64,000 nucleotides of DNA from an uncultured Clostridia bacterium (GTDB lineage Bacteria > Bacillota > Clostridia > TANB77 > CAG-508): the NCBI GenBank assembly GCA_944392455.1, contig CALXWP010000009.1:1-64000 (forward strand), written 5' to 3'. The notes under the pieces are model-generated. The model saw only the letters and a list, made by a program, of their open reading frames with translations, had not been told where the DNA came from and searched no databases. Of this stretch, positions 7,677 to 18,030 are shown piece after piece (position 1 is the stretch's first letter; each line of letters begins with the position of its first letter). A program made the position numbers and the translations under genes.

Positions 7677-10235
7677 TTATATCCATTTTATTAAATTCAA
7701 ATTTTCAGCATCTAAGATCATTTCATGCTTTGGCATTACTCTAAATGTATATCCATATTCTCCACCATTTATTAATTTTATTTTAGCTGTATATGTATAT
7801 ACTTTATTTTCTCTATCTTCAGATTCTAATTCCATAGGTATTACTTGAATATCATCAACAACACCACTTTCTTCTATCTTACCATAATATACTTGTGCTT
7901 CTATATTATCTACAGAAATGTTTGGTAATGTTACATTACAATGAACTGTTATATAATTTCCTGCATCTATTGTAATATTATCAATATTGTTGTCTTGTGA
8001 TATCTTTATATCATTCCAATTTCTATATAAGTCCTCTTTCCAGCTATTAAATTCTGTGACTTTATCTAATTTACTATAATAGTTATCATATAAATTACAT
8101 AATGGAATATATAATTTTTCTACATAGTCTACAAGCATTCTTGATGTACTAAATCTTCCACCTGTAGATATTATAGAGTTTTTCATTATTTGAACCCATT
8201 TAACTGGAATATTTTGTTCATTTCTATCATAGTATGTAGGTATTATTTTATTTTCTAATGTAGTATATATATCTTCACTATCTGCTTTGTCTTGAACTTC
8301 ATAGCTTTCATAGTCATCATTTAATCCTATATACCATCCGTTTTTTGAATTATATCCTTCAGCCCACCATCCATCTAATACACTAAAGTTTATAACTCCA
8401 TTTACAGAAGCTTTTTGACCACTTGTTCCTGATGCTTCCATTGGTCTTCTTGGAGTATTAAGCCATACATCTACTCCACTTATTAAATATCTTGACATAG
8501 CAATATTATAGTTTTCTAATAAAAAGATCTTTCCTTTAAATTGTGGTTTCATTGATATTTCATGTATGAATTTTATCAAATCTTGACCTTCTTTATCTGC
8601 TGGATGTGCTTTTCCTGCAAATATTATCTGAATTGGTCTATTTTCATTACTAAATATCTGTGTTATTCTTTCTAAATCTTTAAATATTAACGTTGCTCTT
8701 TTATATGTTGCAAATCTTCTTGCAAAACCTATTGTTAATACATTTTCACTTAATTTAGATGTTATTTTATCTATTTCTTGATAACTATATCCACATCTAT
8801 GTAATCTTTTTGTTGTACTTTTCTTTACTAAATCAATTAATTTTCTTTTTCTTTCCATATGTGCATTCCATAATTTTTCATCAGGAATGTTATTTACTCT
8901 TTCCCATGTTGCATTATTGTATATATTGTCTTGCCAGTATGGAGCTAAATATTCATTATATAACTCTTTAATATTTTGTGGTATCCATGAACATGTGTGA
9001 ATTCCGTTTGTTACATAAGTTATCGGTGCTTCATTTGAAGAAATATTAGGCCATATATCACCAAATAATTCTCTTGAAACAGCTCCGTGAAGTTTACTTA
9101 CACCATTTTTCTTTCCAGCTACTTTAAGTGCTAATACTCCCATATCGAATCCACTATTTGGATTAGCATTTGGTTTCTTACCCATAGCAAAAAATTCTTG
9201 TTTCGAAATACCTAACTTCTCCCAATAATCTTTAAAATATGTTTCCATAAGCTCTAATGGGAATATATCATTACCAGCAGGTACTGGTGTATGTGTAGTA
9301 AATACAGTTTTTGAACTAACTATATCTTTAGCTATATTAAAAGATACTTGTTTATCTTTAATTGTATTTTCTATTAATTTTAGTATTAAGAATGATGAAT
9401 GTCCTTCATTCATATGGTAAACAGTTGGCTTTACTCCTAATCTTCTTAATAACTCTACACCAGCCATTCCTAAAACTATTTCTTGCTCGATACGCATTTC
9501 TTGATTTCCGCCATAAAGAGTTTTTGTAATTTCTCTATATTCTGGAATATTTGCTTCTAAATCTGAATCCATTAAATATAAAGTTACTCTACCAACTTTT
9601 ATTTCCCATACTTTAATATATAATTTCTTTTTTGGCATATCAACAGAAATTATTAGATCTTGTCCGTCTACATCTTTTACAGGAATTATTGGTAAATTAT
9701 CTAAATCAATTTCCTTATATTCTGTTTCTTGAACACCTTGTCCGTTTATTGTTTGCCAGAAATATCCATTTTTATATAAAAGTCCAACAGCAATTAACGG
9801 TATACCTAAATCACTTGCTGATTTTAAATGATCTCCAGATAAAATTCCAAGTCCACCTGAATATATTGGTAATATTTCATCTAATCCATATTCAGCTGAA
9901 AAATATGCTATTAAATCTCCTGTATTTTCTGGATGTTTTTTATTAAACCATGTATTTTTACTTTTTAAATAATCATCAAAATCTTTAACAAATTTATCAT
10001 ATTGTTTTAATAATTCTTGATTTTCACAAGCTTCTTCTAATTTTTCTTGTGATACATTTTTCAAGAATTTTACAGGATTTTTTCCTACTCTTTCCCATAA
10101 ATCTATATCAATTTCTTTAAATATTTTTAAAAAATTTGTATTCCACGACCACCATAAATTATTCGCAATTACTGATAATTTCTCAATTCTCTTTGGTAAT
10201 TGAGGGTTAACTTTTATTCTATTAAAAGTATACAT
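7677..10235 (-). CDS. glgP: Alpha-glucan (glycogen/maltodextrin) phosphorylase
   Basis: An 852-residue cytoplasmic enzyme that releases glucose-1-phosphate from alpha-1,4-glucans. The N-terminal DUF3417 region (RIEKLSVIANNLWWSWN) and the overall length mark it as the compact, thermostable-type alpha-glucan phosphorylase found in Clostridia, rather than the E. coli MalP type. The motif GTSGQKASVNGV near residue 610 carries the lysine expected to bind pyridoxal phosphate, and DGWWAEGY follows. The start is an ATG after GGAGGAAATGGTAA. It converges on the GH57 branching enzyme, so synthesis/branching and breakdown genes sit tail to tail. Confidence 0.95.
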   Translation of the reverse strand: MYTFNRIKVNPQLPKRIEKLSVIANNLWWSWNTNFLKIFKEIDIDLWERVGKNPVKFLKNVSQEKLEEACENQELLKQYDKFVKDFDDYLKSKNTWFNKKHPENTGDLIAYFSAEYGLDEILPIYSGGLGILSGDHLKSASDLGIPLIAVGLLYKNGYFWQTINGQGVQETEYKEIDLDNLPIIPVKDVDGQDLIISVDMPKKKLYIKVWEIKVGRVTLYLMDSDLEANIPEYREITKTLYGGNQEMRIEQEIVLGMAGVELLRRLGVKPTVYHMNEGHSSFLILKLIENTIKDKQVSFNIAKDIVSSKTVFTTHTPVPAGNDIFPLELMETYFKDYWEKLGISKQEFFAMGKKPNANPNSGFDMGVLALKVAGKKNGVSKLHGAVSRELFGDIWPNISSNEAPITYVTNGIHTCSWIPQNIKELYNEYLAPYWQDNIYNNATWERVNNIPDEKLWNAHMERKRKLIDLVKKSTTKRLHRCGYSYQEIDKITSKLSENVLTIGFARRFATYKRATLIFKDLERITQIFSNENRPIQIIFAGKAHPADKEGQDLIKFIHEISMKPQFKGKIFLLENYNIAMSRYLISGVDVWLNTPRRPMEASGTSGQKASVNGVINFSVLDGWWAEGYNSKNGWYIGLNDDYESYEVQDKADSEDIYTTLENKIIPTYYDRNEQNIPVKWVQIMKNSIISTGGRFSTSRMLVDYVEKLYIPLCNLYDNYYSKLDKVTEFNSWKEDLYRNWNDIKISQDNNIDNITIDAGNYITVHCNVTLPNISVDNIEAQVYYGKIEESGVVDDIQVIPMELESEDRENKVYTYTAKIKLINGGEYGYTFRVMPKHEMILDAENLNLIKWI

Positions 10236-10400
10236 TTACCATTTCCTCCTTAGGTTTTTTAAGTTTTTTTCATTAGTCAAAATTTTTGAAGCTAAAACTC
10301 CAAATTTACTATTATATTTTATAAATAATATCAAAATATGTCAATGACTTTTTTATTAATTTTTTAAATATATTAATTCATAAAAATCATAAAAACAAAA

Positions 10401-10447
10401 CAGCAATTATAAGTAAAATATTTTTATTTTTTTACTTATAATTGCTG
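10401..10447 (-). terminator. Terminator after the dxs-MFS operon (18-bp perfect stem)
   Basis: CAGCAATTATAAGTAAAA and its exact complement flank an 11-base loop. On the minus strand the stem is followed by TTTTGTTTTTATG. It separates the MFS gene end (10510) from glgP (start 10235). The rest of the 270-base gap is AT-rich with no gene visible. Confidence 0.8.
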
Positions 10448-10509
10448 AATATTTATATACTTTTTATATTCTAACATCAATTTCACATTACTCTTATCTA
10501 TCCTGTTAT

Positions 10510-11790
10510 CTATTTTAATTCTAATATTTTTGTATCTTTTTCTGAATATTCTTCAGGATTTAAACCAACCTTATTTCTCATATTATATAACATTAGGAAA
10601 ACTATTACACCTAAAACAATTCCTAATATTAAAAACGTATTTGTAGTATTTGTAACTCTTAAAATCATTGATGCTGAAAATGTAATAATAAATCTTAAAA
10701 GATTTTCTAATAAATTAAATGATGATGAGATTTTGTCTCTTACACTTGATGTAGTAAAATTATTTAAATATTGTTTTATCAATGGATAAAAAGGTCCTTT
10801 TGCAATATATTGAATAATAAATGCAATAATTATTACTACTAAACTAAATTTATATCCTATGCTTAAATTACAAAGTACTCCAATAAAAATAAATGAAATT
10901 ATAACAGGCAAAGCTAAAGCTGTAAGTGTTCTATTTCTATATTTCTTATGGAATCTATTTTCATTTTTTGCAGCAATTGCCGAAATAATTTCTAGTACTG
11001 CAAATATTATACCAAAATATTTCTCTGGAACACCAATATCCTGCATTATACTACTTCTAAGCATAGTAACAGATAAAAATATTGCTGAAAGTAATGCTCC
11101 AAAAATTATTAAATTCTTAAGTCTTGGTGATCTACTAAATAATTTAAATGATCTAAAAAGATTTCTACACTCTCTATAAACTTTTTTTCTGTTAAGTTTT
11201 CTACTATTTGCTTCTTCATCTATATTTCTAAATTTAACTGCAAGTCCAGTAGATAACATTGAAGCCAAGAGGCATAAAATCATTGGAATATATCCATTTA
11301 TTACAAATAAAAATCCAGAAGCAACTGAAGTTATTCCATCAATCCAATAATAATACGAAATTCCCTTTCCTTCGATTTTTGCAAACTTGATACCTCTCTT
11401 TTCATCTTTTTCTAAAGAATCATATAATATATTTGATTCACAAACACCTTTTATTATAAATCCTATTGCAGCTAAAAGTTCTCCTATAATAATTGCTATA
11501 ATGCTATTTGCTGCTATATATGTAAGTATCGCTATACATACAAAGAAGTTTCCTATTATTAAGCTATTTCTTTTTCCTAATGATTCTATCATTATAGTTG
11601 CAGGAATTAAAAATAACATTTTAAAAATTGGATAAAAAGATTCTGCCAAGAGTACATCTGCAGCATTTATTCCTTTAGTCTCTGTAAAGAATAAAAATAT
11701 AATTGAATAATAAAAAAGGAAATCCCACGAAAACATTTTATATCTTGTATATAAATTTACATTTGTTTTTTTTGCTTTTATATTTTCCAA
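10510..11790 (-). CDS. MFS-type membrane transporter
   Basis: A 426-residue polytopic membrane protein with about 12 hydrophobic segments. It belongs by appearance to the major facilitator superfamily, in the group of poorly characterised Firmicutes MFS proteins. The start is probably TTG at 11790, preceded by AAGGGGG; no better-placed ATG is seen. The substrate cannot be predicted. It is the last gene of a tight minus-strand run (dxs, S4 protein, folD, dprA, MFS) and is followed by a strong terminator. A drug- or sugar-efflux role would be a guess. Confidence 0.75.
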   Translation of the reverse strand: MENIKAKKTNVNLYTRYKMFSWDFLFYYSIIFLFFTETKGINAADVLLAESFYPIFKMLFLIPATIMIESLGKRNSLIIGNFFVCIAILTYIAANSIIAIIIGELLAAIGFIIKGVCESNILYDSLEKDEKRGIKFAKIEGKGISYYYWIDGITSVASGFLFVINGYIPMILCLLASMLSTGLAVKFRNIDEEANSRKLNRKKVYRECRNLFRSFKLFSRSPRLKNLIIFGALLSAIFLSVTMLRSSIMQDIGVPEKYFGIIFAVLEIISAIAAKNENRFHKKYRNRTLTALALPVIISFIFIGVLCNLSIGYKFSLVVIIIAFIIQYIAKGPFYPLIKQYLNNFTTSSVRDKISSSFNLLENLLRFIITFSASMILRVTNTTNTFLILGIVLGVIVFLMLYNMRNKVGLNPEEYSEKDTKILELK

Positions 11791-11806
11791 TATAATATGC
11801 CCCCTT

Positions 11807-12481
11807 TTATATAATTATATCTTCAACTATTGTTACTGGTATTGCTCCTTCTTTTATTAGATTATTCGTTCCATATGAATTTTCATTTGTTATATCACCA
11901 GGTATCGCATATATATCTTTTCCTTGTTCTAATGCAAAATCTACAGTAATTAATGTTCCACTTTTTTCTTTTGCTTCTATTACTAATACGCCATCTGAAA
12001 GTCCACTGATTATTCTATTTCTTTCTGGAAAATGATATTTTTCTGGTTTTGAGCCTAGTGGATATTCTGTTAATATTAATCCATCATTTCTTATTATTTC
12101 AAAATATAATTCTTTATTTTCCTTTGGATATATAACATCTAATCCACTTCCTAATACTGCAATTGTTTTCCCTTTTGCCTTAAGTGCTCCTAAATGAGAA
12201 TAAGTATCTATTCCTGTAGCTAGTCCACTTACAATACATACTCCTTTTTTGGCTAGCTCATATCCAAATCTATATGAGTTAATTGCTCCCTGTTTTGTAC
12301 ATTTTCTACAACCAATTATAGCTATTGATCTATAATTTAGTAACTTAATATTACCTATAAAATATAATTTTTTAGGATATGAATAAATATTTTTTAATTT
12401 TTTTGGATATTTATTATCTTCATATTTTATAATTTGCATATTTTTCTTTATTACTTCATTTATGTTTTTGTTAATATTCAT
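11807..12481 (-). CDS. dprA: DprA/Smf family DNA-processing protein, minimal form
   Basis: About 224 residues from the ATG at 12481 (AAGGAGAG seven bases upstream). It consists almost only of the Rossmann-like DprA core: IAIIGCRKCT, SGLATGIDTYSHLGAL, TIAVLGSGLDVIYP, FPERNRIISGLS and SGTLITVDFALEQG are all present. The N-terminal SAM domain and the C-terminal winged-helix domain, common in proteins of 300-380 residues, are missing. In competent bacteria DprA loads RecA on incoming single-stranded DNA; in others its role is unclear. It sits 50 bases downstream of folD in the same operon. Confidence 0.9.
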   Translation of the reverse strand: MNINKNINEVIKKNMQIIKYEDNKYPKKLKNIYSYPKKLYFIGNIKLLNYRSIAIIGCRKCTKQGAINSYRFGYELAKKGVCIVSGLATGIDTYSHLGALKAKGKTIAVLGSGLDVIYPKENKELYFEIIRNDGLILTEYPLGSKPEKYHFPERNRIISGLSDGVLVIEAKEKSGTLITVDFALEQGKDIYAIPGDITNENSYGTNNLIKEGAIPVTIVEDIII

Positions 12482-12537
12482 CTTCAATCTCTCCTTACTT
12501 TAAAAAGATTGCCCCCGAATATTCTTTATTTTATTTT

Positions 12538-13389
12538 TTATAACTTATTATTTTGTAGTTCTGCTGCCTTTACAACATTATTCATAAGCATTGCAATAGT
12601 CATAGGACCTACTCCTCCTGGAACAGGTGTAATATATGATGCTTTTTTTGAAACATTTTCAAAATCAACATCACCTACTAGTTTTCCTTCTTCATTTCTA
12701 TTTATTCCAACATCTATAACTACTGCACCATCTTTTACCATATCTTCTGTAACAAATTTAGCTTTTCCTAATGCTGCCACTATAATATCTGCATCTTTTG
12801 TAATTTCTTTTATATTTTTAGTTCTAGAATGGCATACTGTTACAGTTGCGTTTTTATTTAACAAACATTGGATTAAAGGTTTTCCTACAATATTACTTCT
12901 TCCTATAATAACAGCTCTTTTTCCCTCTACTTGAATATTATATTTTTCAAGCATTTTTATTACTCCATATGGTGTACATGATATAAAAGAATCTTCTCCT
13001 ATAGCTAGTTTTCCAACATTTACCGGATTAAATCCATCAACATCTTTTTTATAATCAATTGTATTAAAAGCTTCTCTTATATCTAAGCCTTTTGGAATAG
13101 GACTTTGCAATAATATACCATTAACATCTTTTCTCTCATTAAGCTCTTTAATTAGATCAATAAGTTCTTCTTGAGTAGTATTTGAATCTTTTAAATATTC
13201 TTCAAATTCAATTCCTATTTCATTACATGCTTTACTTTTATTTCTAACATATACATTAGATGCTTTATCATCTCCTACCATAATCACAGCTAATTTTGGA
13301 TATATGTTTTCTTTTTTTAATTCTTCTACTTTAGCTTTTAAATTTGTTCTTATTTCTTTTGCAAGTTCTTTTCCATTTATTAGTTCCAT
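12538..13389 (-). CDS. folD: Bifunctional methylene-THF dehydrogenase / methenyl-THF cyclohydrolase
   Basis: A 283-residue enzyme of one-carbon metabolism that interconverts 5,10-methylene-THF and 10-formyl-THF with NADP in the cytoplasm. Signatures are YVRNKSKACNEIGI (catalytic Lys in the YxxxK motif), the QSPIPKGLD loop, the GRSNIVGKP nucleotide-binding segment and the C-terminal PVPGGVGPMTIAML. Normal length. The ATG follows AGGAGGATAAA. It lies 18 bases after the S4-domain gene and upstream of dprA. Confidence 0.96.
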   Translation of the reverse strand: MELINGKELAKEIRTNLKAKVEELKKENIYPKLAVIMVGDDKASNVYVRNKSKACNEIGIEFEEYLKDSNTTQEELIDLIKELNERKDVNGILLQSPIPKGLDIREAFNTIDYKKDVDGFNPVNVGKLAIGEDSFISCTPYGVIKMLEKYNIQVEGKRAVIIGRSNIVGKPLIQCLLNKNATVTVCHSRTKNIKEITKDADIIVAALGKAKFVTEDMVKDGAVVIDVGINRNEEGKLVGDVDFENVSKKASYITPVPGGVGPMTIAMLMNNVVKAAELQNNKL

Positions 13390-13407
13390 TTTATCCTCCT
13401 AGAATTT

Positions 13408-14217
13408 TTATATATATTTTTCTACTTCTAATACTAGATTACCCTTTCTTGTGTTATTTAATATGTCTTTTACTTTAAATCTGCCTTTTCCTCTTACTGT
13501 TATAATATCATTTGATTTTACTTCTTTTGAACCTTTTAGAACCAATTCATGATTTACAAAAACTCTTTCTTCTTTAATAATTCCTAATGCTTTTGCTCTT
13601 GATGTTCTTATTATTTCTGATAATATACTATCAATTCTCATAGAAGGAATTATTATTTTTACTACCTCAGTCTTTGGTTCTTCAATTTTTAAATCATTTA
13701 TTTTTATAGTTTCAAATTCAGACTTGCTAAAACGTGTTAGATCTTTTAATCCATTAGATATATATTTTTCTGATTCTTTTAAAACTATAAGTTCTGCACC
13801 ATCTTTACTTGTAATTATATCTCCTACTTTTTCTCTTCTCATTCCTATTTTTATAACTGCTCCTAAATAGTCTCTATGAGAATACATTCCTTTAAGTTCA
13901 TTTGGTAAATTAATTTTAATAACACTAAAAATTGTGTTATAATCAAATAACTCATTTTTAAATATTTCATCTAATTTATCTGGATATATTATTATAACTG
14001 TCCTTTCAGCAGTTTTATATCCACCATATGATATAAAATTTTCAAATTTAATATCTCTTAGTAATTTTTCTAATAATTGTCTTTGTCTCATATCTAAAAA
14101 TTCTGTATTTTCTACCATATTTCTTTTTTCTACAAATTCTATCTTATCTAATAATTTTGAAGCTAAAAGCCTATCTTCTTCATTTGCATACTTATCTAAA
14201 ATTTCTTGTCTATTCAC
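13408..14217 (-). CDS. YlmH-like S4-domain RNA-binding protein
   Basis: About 269 residues. The N-terminal part is the YlmH-type domain (ILDKYANEEDRLLASKLLDKIEF, QRQLLEKLL), and an S4 RNA-binding domain follows from about residue 180 (MRIDSILSEIIRTSRAKALGIIKEERVFVNHE). In Bacillus and streptococci YlmH is encoded near ftsZ/sepF and is linked to ribosome rescue or cell division; here it sits between dxs and folD. I chose the GTG at 14217, which overlaps the dxs stop in a GTGA arrangement and has GAGGAG eight bases upstream. The longer ATG frame at 14244 would start inside dxs without a site. Translational coupling with dxs is likely. Confidence 0.85.
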   Translation of the reverse strand: MNRQEILDKYANEEDRLLASKLLDKIEFVEKRNMVENTEFLDMRQRQLLEKLLRDIKFENFISYGGYKTAERTVIIIYPDKLDEIFKNELFDYNTIFSVIKINLPNELKGMYSHRDYLGAVIKIGMRREKVGDIITSKDGAELIVLKESEKYISNGLKDLTRFSKSEFETIKINDLKIEEPKTEVVKIIIPSMRIDSILSEIIRTSRAKALGIIKEERVFVNHELVLKGSKEVKSNDIITVRGKGRFKVKDILNNTRKGNLVLEVEKYI

Positions 14218-16109
14218 TCTATATTCTCCTCTATATATTTGCAAATTGATTTAGTATCCATATGATACTTTTCTTCTAATTCACTAATACTACCATGCTC
14301 AATAAATTTATCTGGATATGCGAATGATTTAAATTTTATTTTTCTTAAATCTAAATCAAATAAATTAGAATCAATAATTAAATTTTTTATTTGACTTCCC
14401 AATCCACCAATTTCTCCAGCATCTTCAATTGTCACACACATATTAGTTTTTTGTATTGATTTTAAGATTTCTTCTTTATCCAATGGTTTCATAAATCTAG
14501 CATTTATAATTTCTGATCCTATCATATTTTTCTCTAACATTTTACTTACTTCCAATGCTCTAGAAACCATATTTCCAATTGCTATTATTGTAACATATTT
14601 TTCTACATTTTCAAACGTGTTTTCCCTAATTTTTTCACATTTTCCTAACACTATATCTTCATGAGATTCAAATTTTTCATTTGCTTCTCCTCCACGTGGA
14701 TAACGTATTACAACAGGTCTATTTAAATTTACTGCAAACTCTAACATTTGATTTAATTCTTCATAATCTTTTGGAGCCATTATATTAATGTTTGGAATCA
14801 AATTAAAAAATGCTAGATCTAATAATCCTTGATGTGTTTCTCCATCATTTCCTACTATTCCAGCTCTATCAACACACATAATAACTGGTAAATTTTGCAT
14901 ACAAATATCATGTATTACTTGATCATATGCTCTTTGATAAAATGACGAATAAATACTAACTATTGGCTTTAATCCATTTTTAGCCATTCCTGCAGCCATT
15001 GTAAGTGCATGTTGTTCTGCAATTCCAACATCAAAAAACTTCTCTGGAAATTCTTTAGCAAACTTAGTCATTCCTGTTCCATCTCTCATTGCAGCTGTAA
15101 TTCCAACAATTTTATTGTCTTTTTTTGCAAGTTCTAGTAATTTTTCTCCAAAAACTTTTGAATAATCATCTTTCTTTTTCTTTATTGGATTTCCAGTATT
15201 AACATCAAAAGCGGATATACTATGAAATTTATCAGGATTTTCTTCAGCTATTTTATATCCTTTGCCTTTTTTGGTTAATACATGTATTAATATTGGTCCT
15301 TCTAAATCTTTTGACTTTTTAAAAATTTCTTCTAAATCATTTATATTGTTTCCATCTACTGGCCCTAAATATTTAAAACCTAAATCTTCAAAAAACATAT
15401 TTGGAATTATTAATTGTTTTATTCCATATTTTACTCTTCTTACAAGTCTAATTATCCCATTACCTATCTTTGGAATATGTGATACTGCATTTTTTATATA
15501 TCTATTTGACTTGTTATATAGTTTTCTAGTTCTTATTCTTGTTAAAAAAGCAGATATTCCTCCAACATTTTTTGAAATACTCATTTCATTATCATTTAAT
15601 ATAACAATTAAATTGGTTTTGCTATTTCCAGCATCATTTAATGCCTCTAATGCCATTCCTCCAGTTAGAGCTCCATCTCCAATTACAGCTATTACATTAT
15701 TTTTTTCCTTTTTTATATCTCTTGCTCTTGCTAGTCCCAATGCTGCTGAAATAGATGTACTACTATGCCCTGTATTAAATACATCAAACTCTGACTCTGT
15801 AGTTTTTGGAAAACCAGCTAATCCATTAAATTTACGTAATGTATCTATTTTATCTTTTCTTCCTGTTAAAATTTTATGTACATAGGTTTGATGACCAACA
15901 TCCCAAACAATCATATCTTTAGGAGTATCAAAAGAACTATGTAATGCGATAGTTAATTCTACCACCCCTAAATTTGATGCCAAATGCCCTCCTGTTTTTG
16001 ATACTGTATTAATTAATAATTCTCTTATCTCTTCTGCAAGTTCTATTTTTTCTTCTTTATTAAATTTTCTTAAATCACTAGGTTCATTAATTTTATCTAT
16101 TATTTTCAT
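14214..16109 (-). CDS. dxs: 1-deoxy-D-xylulose-5-phosphate synthase
   Basis: A 631-residue thiamine-diphosphate enzyme that condenses pyruvate and glyceraldehyde-3-phosphate, the first step of the MEP isoprenoid pathway. Visible are SKTGGHLASNLGVVELTIALH and VWDVGHQTYVHKILTGR at the N-terminus, GDGALTGGMALEALN (ThDP/Mg site) near residue 145, and the transketolase pyrimidine-domain segment DVGIAEQHALTMAAGMA near residue 365. The length matches the family. It is the first gene of the minus-strand operon ending with the MFS gene. Confidence 0.97.
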   Translation of the reverse strand: MKIIDKINEPSDLRKFNKEEKIELAEEIRELLINTVSKTGGHLASNLGVVELTIALHSSFDTPKDMIVWDVGHQTYVHKILTGRKDKIDTLRKFNGLAGFPKTTESEFDVFNTGHSSTSISAALGLARARDIKKEKNNVIAVIGDGALTGGMALEALNDAGNSKTNLIVILNDNEMSISKNVGGISAFLTRIRTRKLYNKSNRYIKNAVSHIPKIGNGIIRLVRRVKYGIKQLIIPNMFFEDLGFKYLGPVDGNNINDLEEIFKKSKDLEGPILIHVLTKKGKGYKIAEENPDKFHSISAFDVNTGNPIKKKKDDYSKVFGEKLLELAKKDNKIVGITAAMRDGTGMTKFAKEFPEKFFDVGIAEQHALTMAAGMAKNGLKPIVSIYSSFYQRAYDQVIHDICMQNLPVIMCVDRAGIVGNDGETHQGLLDLAFFNLIPNINIMAPKDYEELNQMLEFAVNLNRPVVIRYPRGGEANEKFESHEDIVLGKCEKIRENTFENVEKYVTIIAIGNMVSRALEVSKMLEKNMIGSEIINARFMKPLDKEEILKSIQKTNMCVTIEDAGEIGGLGSQIKNLIIDSNLFDLDLRKIKFKSFAYPDKFIEHGSISELEEKYHMDTKSICKYIEENIE

Positions 16110-16239
16110 ATTAATTCCTTTTCTTTTTATTTTAGTTTAATAATATATATTTTTACTTTATATATAATACCATATTTTGTCAAACAAAATATCAGGTTGT
16201 TTGTTGTTTGTTTTTTATGTAAATCTTGTTTAAAAACTC

Positions 16240-16268
16240 TTGAAAATATTGGAAATTTGTTATATAAT
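16240..16268 (+). promoter_or_regulatory. Near-consensus sigma-A promoter for the VWA wall protein
   Basis: TTGAAA, a spacer of exactly 17 bases and a perfect TATAAT. The start codon at 16311 lies about 43 bases beyond the -10. The site is in the divergent gap between dxs and the wall-protein gene. Confidence 0.75.
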
Positions 16269-16310
16269 ATATGTTGAATGGTTAAATTATAAAAAAAGGA
16301 GAAATGTTAT

Positions 16311-17831
16311 ATGATAAAATCAAATCTAAGAAAAATTTTATTTGCATTTATAGCAATTATATTTGTATTTAGTATTACATCAAGTGTATTTGCTACAGAT
16401 GCAACCGGAAATACAATTATATTAAATACTGTAGAAACAGAAAATACAGTATCAACACCTGAAACCAATGATGATTCAGTCTATGCAAATACTAGCTTAG
16501 AAGTTGTTGAAAATAATGTATGTACAATTAATGTTGGAGATTATGGAGAATTTACTAAACAAATCACAGAATATAATGCTTCTGAAAAATCTGTAACATT
16601 AACATTAACAATGACTAATTTAAAAACAGTTGAGGAAAGTCAAAAAGATGTTGAAATCTTCTTTGTTATTGATAACTCTTCAAGTATGCTTCAAACATAT
16701 GAAGATACAACTAGAAAACAATCAGTTATTAATTCTGCTGACTCATTAATAGGAAAGCTATTTGCTTCTAATCCAAAAGTAAAAGTTGGTATTGTTGGAT
16801 TTTCTAGTTTAGATTCTGCTCAAGGTCAAACAGAAGGAACAATAAACGATGCTCAATTAATATCTGATTTAACTAATTCAGAAACTGAAGTGGAACAAGC
16901 TTTGACATCTTTATCAAATTTAGAAGTTGGACCAAGAACAAATATAGATGCTGGTTTAACAATTGCTCAAAATAATTTCTCAGATGAGGAAAATATAGAC
17001 AGATATATAATTCTTTTAACAGATGGTGTTCCTAATAACACAACAACAGGTATCTCAATGACATATTCTGGAGAAGTTACAACTGTAACAAGATCAAGAA
17101 TAGAATCTATAGAAAATAGTGGAATTTCTATAATTGGTGCAATGATTAACTTAGATAGTGAAAAAGAAGAACCAACTACTCACAAAACATACAGAGAATT
17201 GTCTGAAGAAATATTTGGAACTGAAGAAAATTCAACATTAACGCAATATTTTTATATTCCTGATGATGAAATAGAAAATACAATAGTAAATGATATATTT
17301 GATAGTTTAATTATAAGAACTGATAATACTTTAAGAAATATAACTATAACAGATTACTTCCCTCAAGAAATAATTGATAACTTCGATTTTGAATATGTGG
17401 CAAGTCCAAATATAGGTACAGTATCACAAGAAATTAATGCAGAAAACAACTCAATTACATGGAACATTGAATTATTAAGTGAAGGTGAAACAGCAACATT
17501 AAGTTATAAACTTACATTAAAAGAAGATTATGATCAAAATATTATAGATGTAGTTTTACCTACTAATACTCATGTTGATATAACTGGTGAAACACCTGAT
17601 GGTGAAATAGATAAAACATCTGATGTATCACCAACAATAGTTGTAAAATATGAAAAACCGGCAGAGCCAGAAAATCCTGTAGATAACACAATAATTCCAG
17701 ATACTAAATTACCTCAAACTGGTCAAACAGTAGCTTGGTTCTTAGTAATAGCTACAGTATTAGTAGCAGTTATGGGTGGAAGGATGTTAATTTTAAATAA
17801 GGAAAAACATAATAATGATAATAATAAATAA
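16311..17831 (+). CDS. LPXTG-anchored VWA-domain surface protein
   Basis: A 506-residue exported protein. Residues 1-29 form a signal peptide (basic start, hydrophobic core, SSVFA cleavage). A von Willebrand factor A domain follows from about residue 115; its MIDAS motif is DNSSS in FFVIDNSSSM, with later TDGVPNN. A DUF11-like beta domain comes next (about 335-440). A Pro/Glu spacer leads to the cell-wall sorting signal LPQTG (467-471), with a hydrophobic segment and a basic tail. It should be covalently attached to peptidoglycan by a sortase; one lies at 19311-20012. Its ligand or adhesin role is unknown. Monocistronic, with its own promoter and terminator. Confidence 0.9.
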   Translation: MIKSNLRKILFAFIAIIFVFSITSSVFATDATGNTIILNTVETENTVSTPETNDDSVYANTSLEVVENNVCTINVGDYGEFTKQITEYNASEKSVTLTLTMTNLKTVEESQKDVEIFFVIDNSSSMLQTYEDTTRKQSVINSADSLIGKLFASNPKVKVGIVGFSSLDSAQGQTEGTINDAQLISDLTNSETEVEQALTSLSNLEVGPRTNIDAGLTIAQNNFSDEENIDRYIILLTDGVPNNTTTGISMTYSGEVTTVTRSRIESIENSGISIIGAMINLDSEKEEPTTHKTYRELSEEIFGTEENSTLTQYFYIPDDEIENTIVNDIFDSLIIRTDNTLRNITITDYFPQEIIDNFDFEYVASPNIGTVSQEINAENNSITWNIELLSEGETATLSYKLTLKEDYDQNIIDVVLPTNTHVDITGETPDGEIDKTSDVSPTIVVKYEKPAEPENPVDNTIIPDTKLPQTGQTVAWFLVIATVLVAVMGGRMLILNKEKHNNDNNK

Positions 17832-17868
17832 TAAAAGCCTAATAGCTAATTGCTGAAGTAATACATCC

Positions 17869-17903
17869 AAAAATAGCTTAGACAATACGTCTAGGCTATT
17901 TTT
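17869..17903 (+). terminator. Terminator of the VWA wall-protein gene
   Basis: AAAATAGCTTAGAC and GTCTAGGCTATTTTT flank a 5-base loop, 38 bases after the stop codon, and end in a T-run. Confidence 0.75.
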
Positions 17904-18030
17904 ATATTCTTATATTATGTATTTTCTCATTATTATTATAATACTTGCATAGATTTTATTGTCAATATAATCTATATCTTGCATCCATATTATTTTTACG
18001 AGCTTTACCTTCTAAGTTATATATTTTCTA

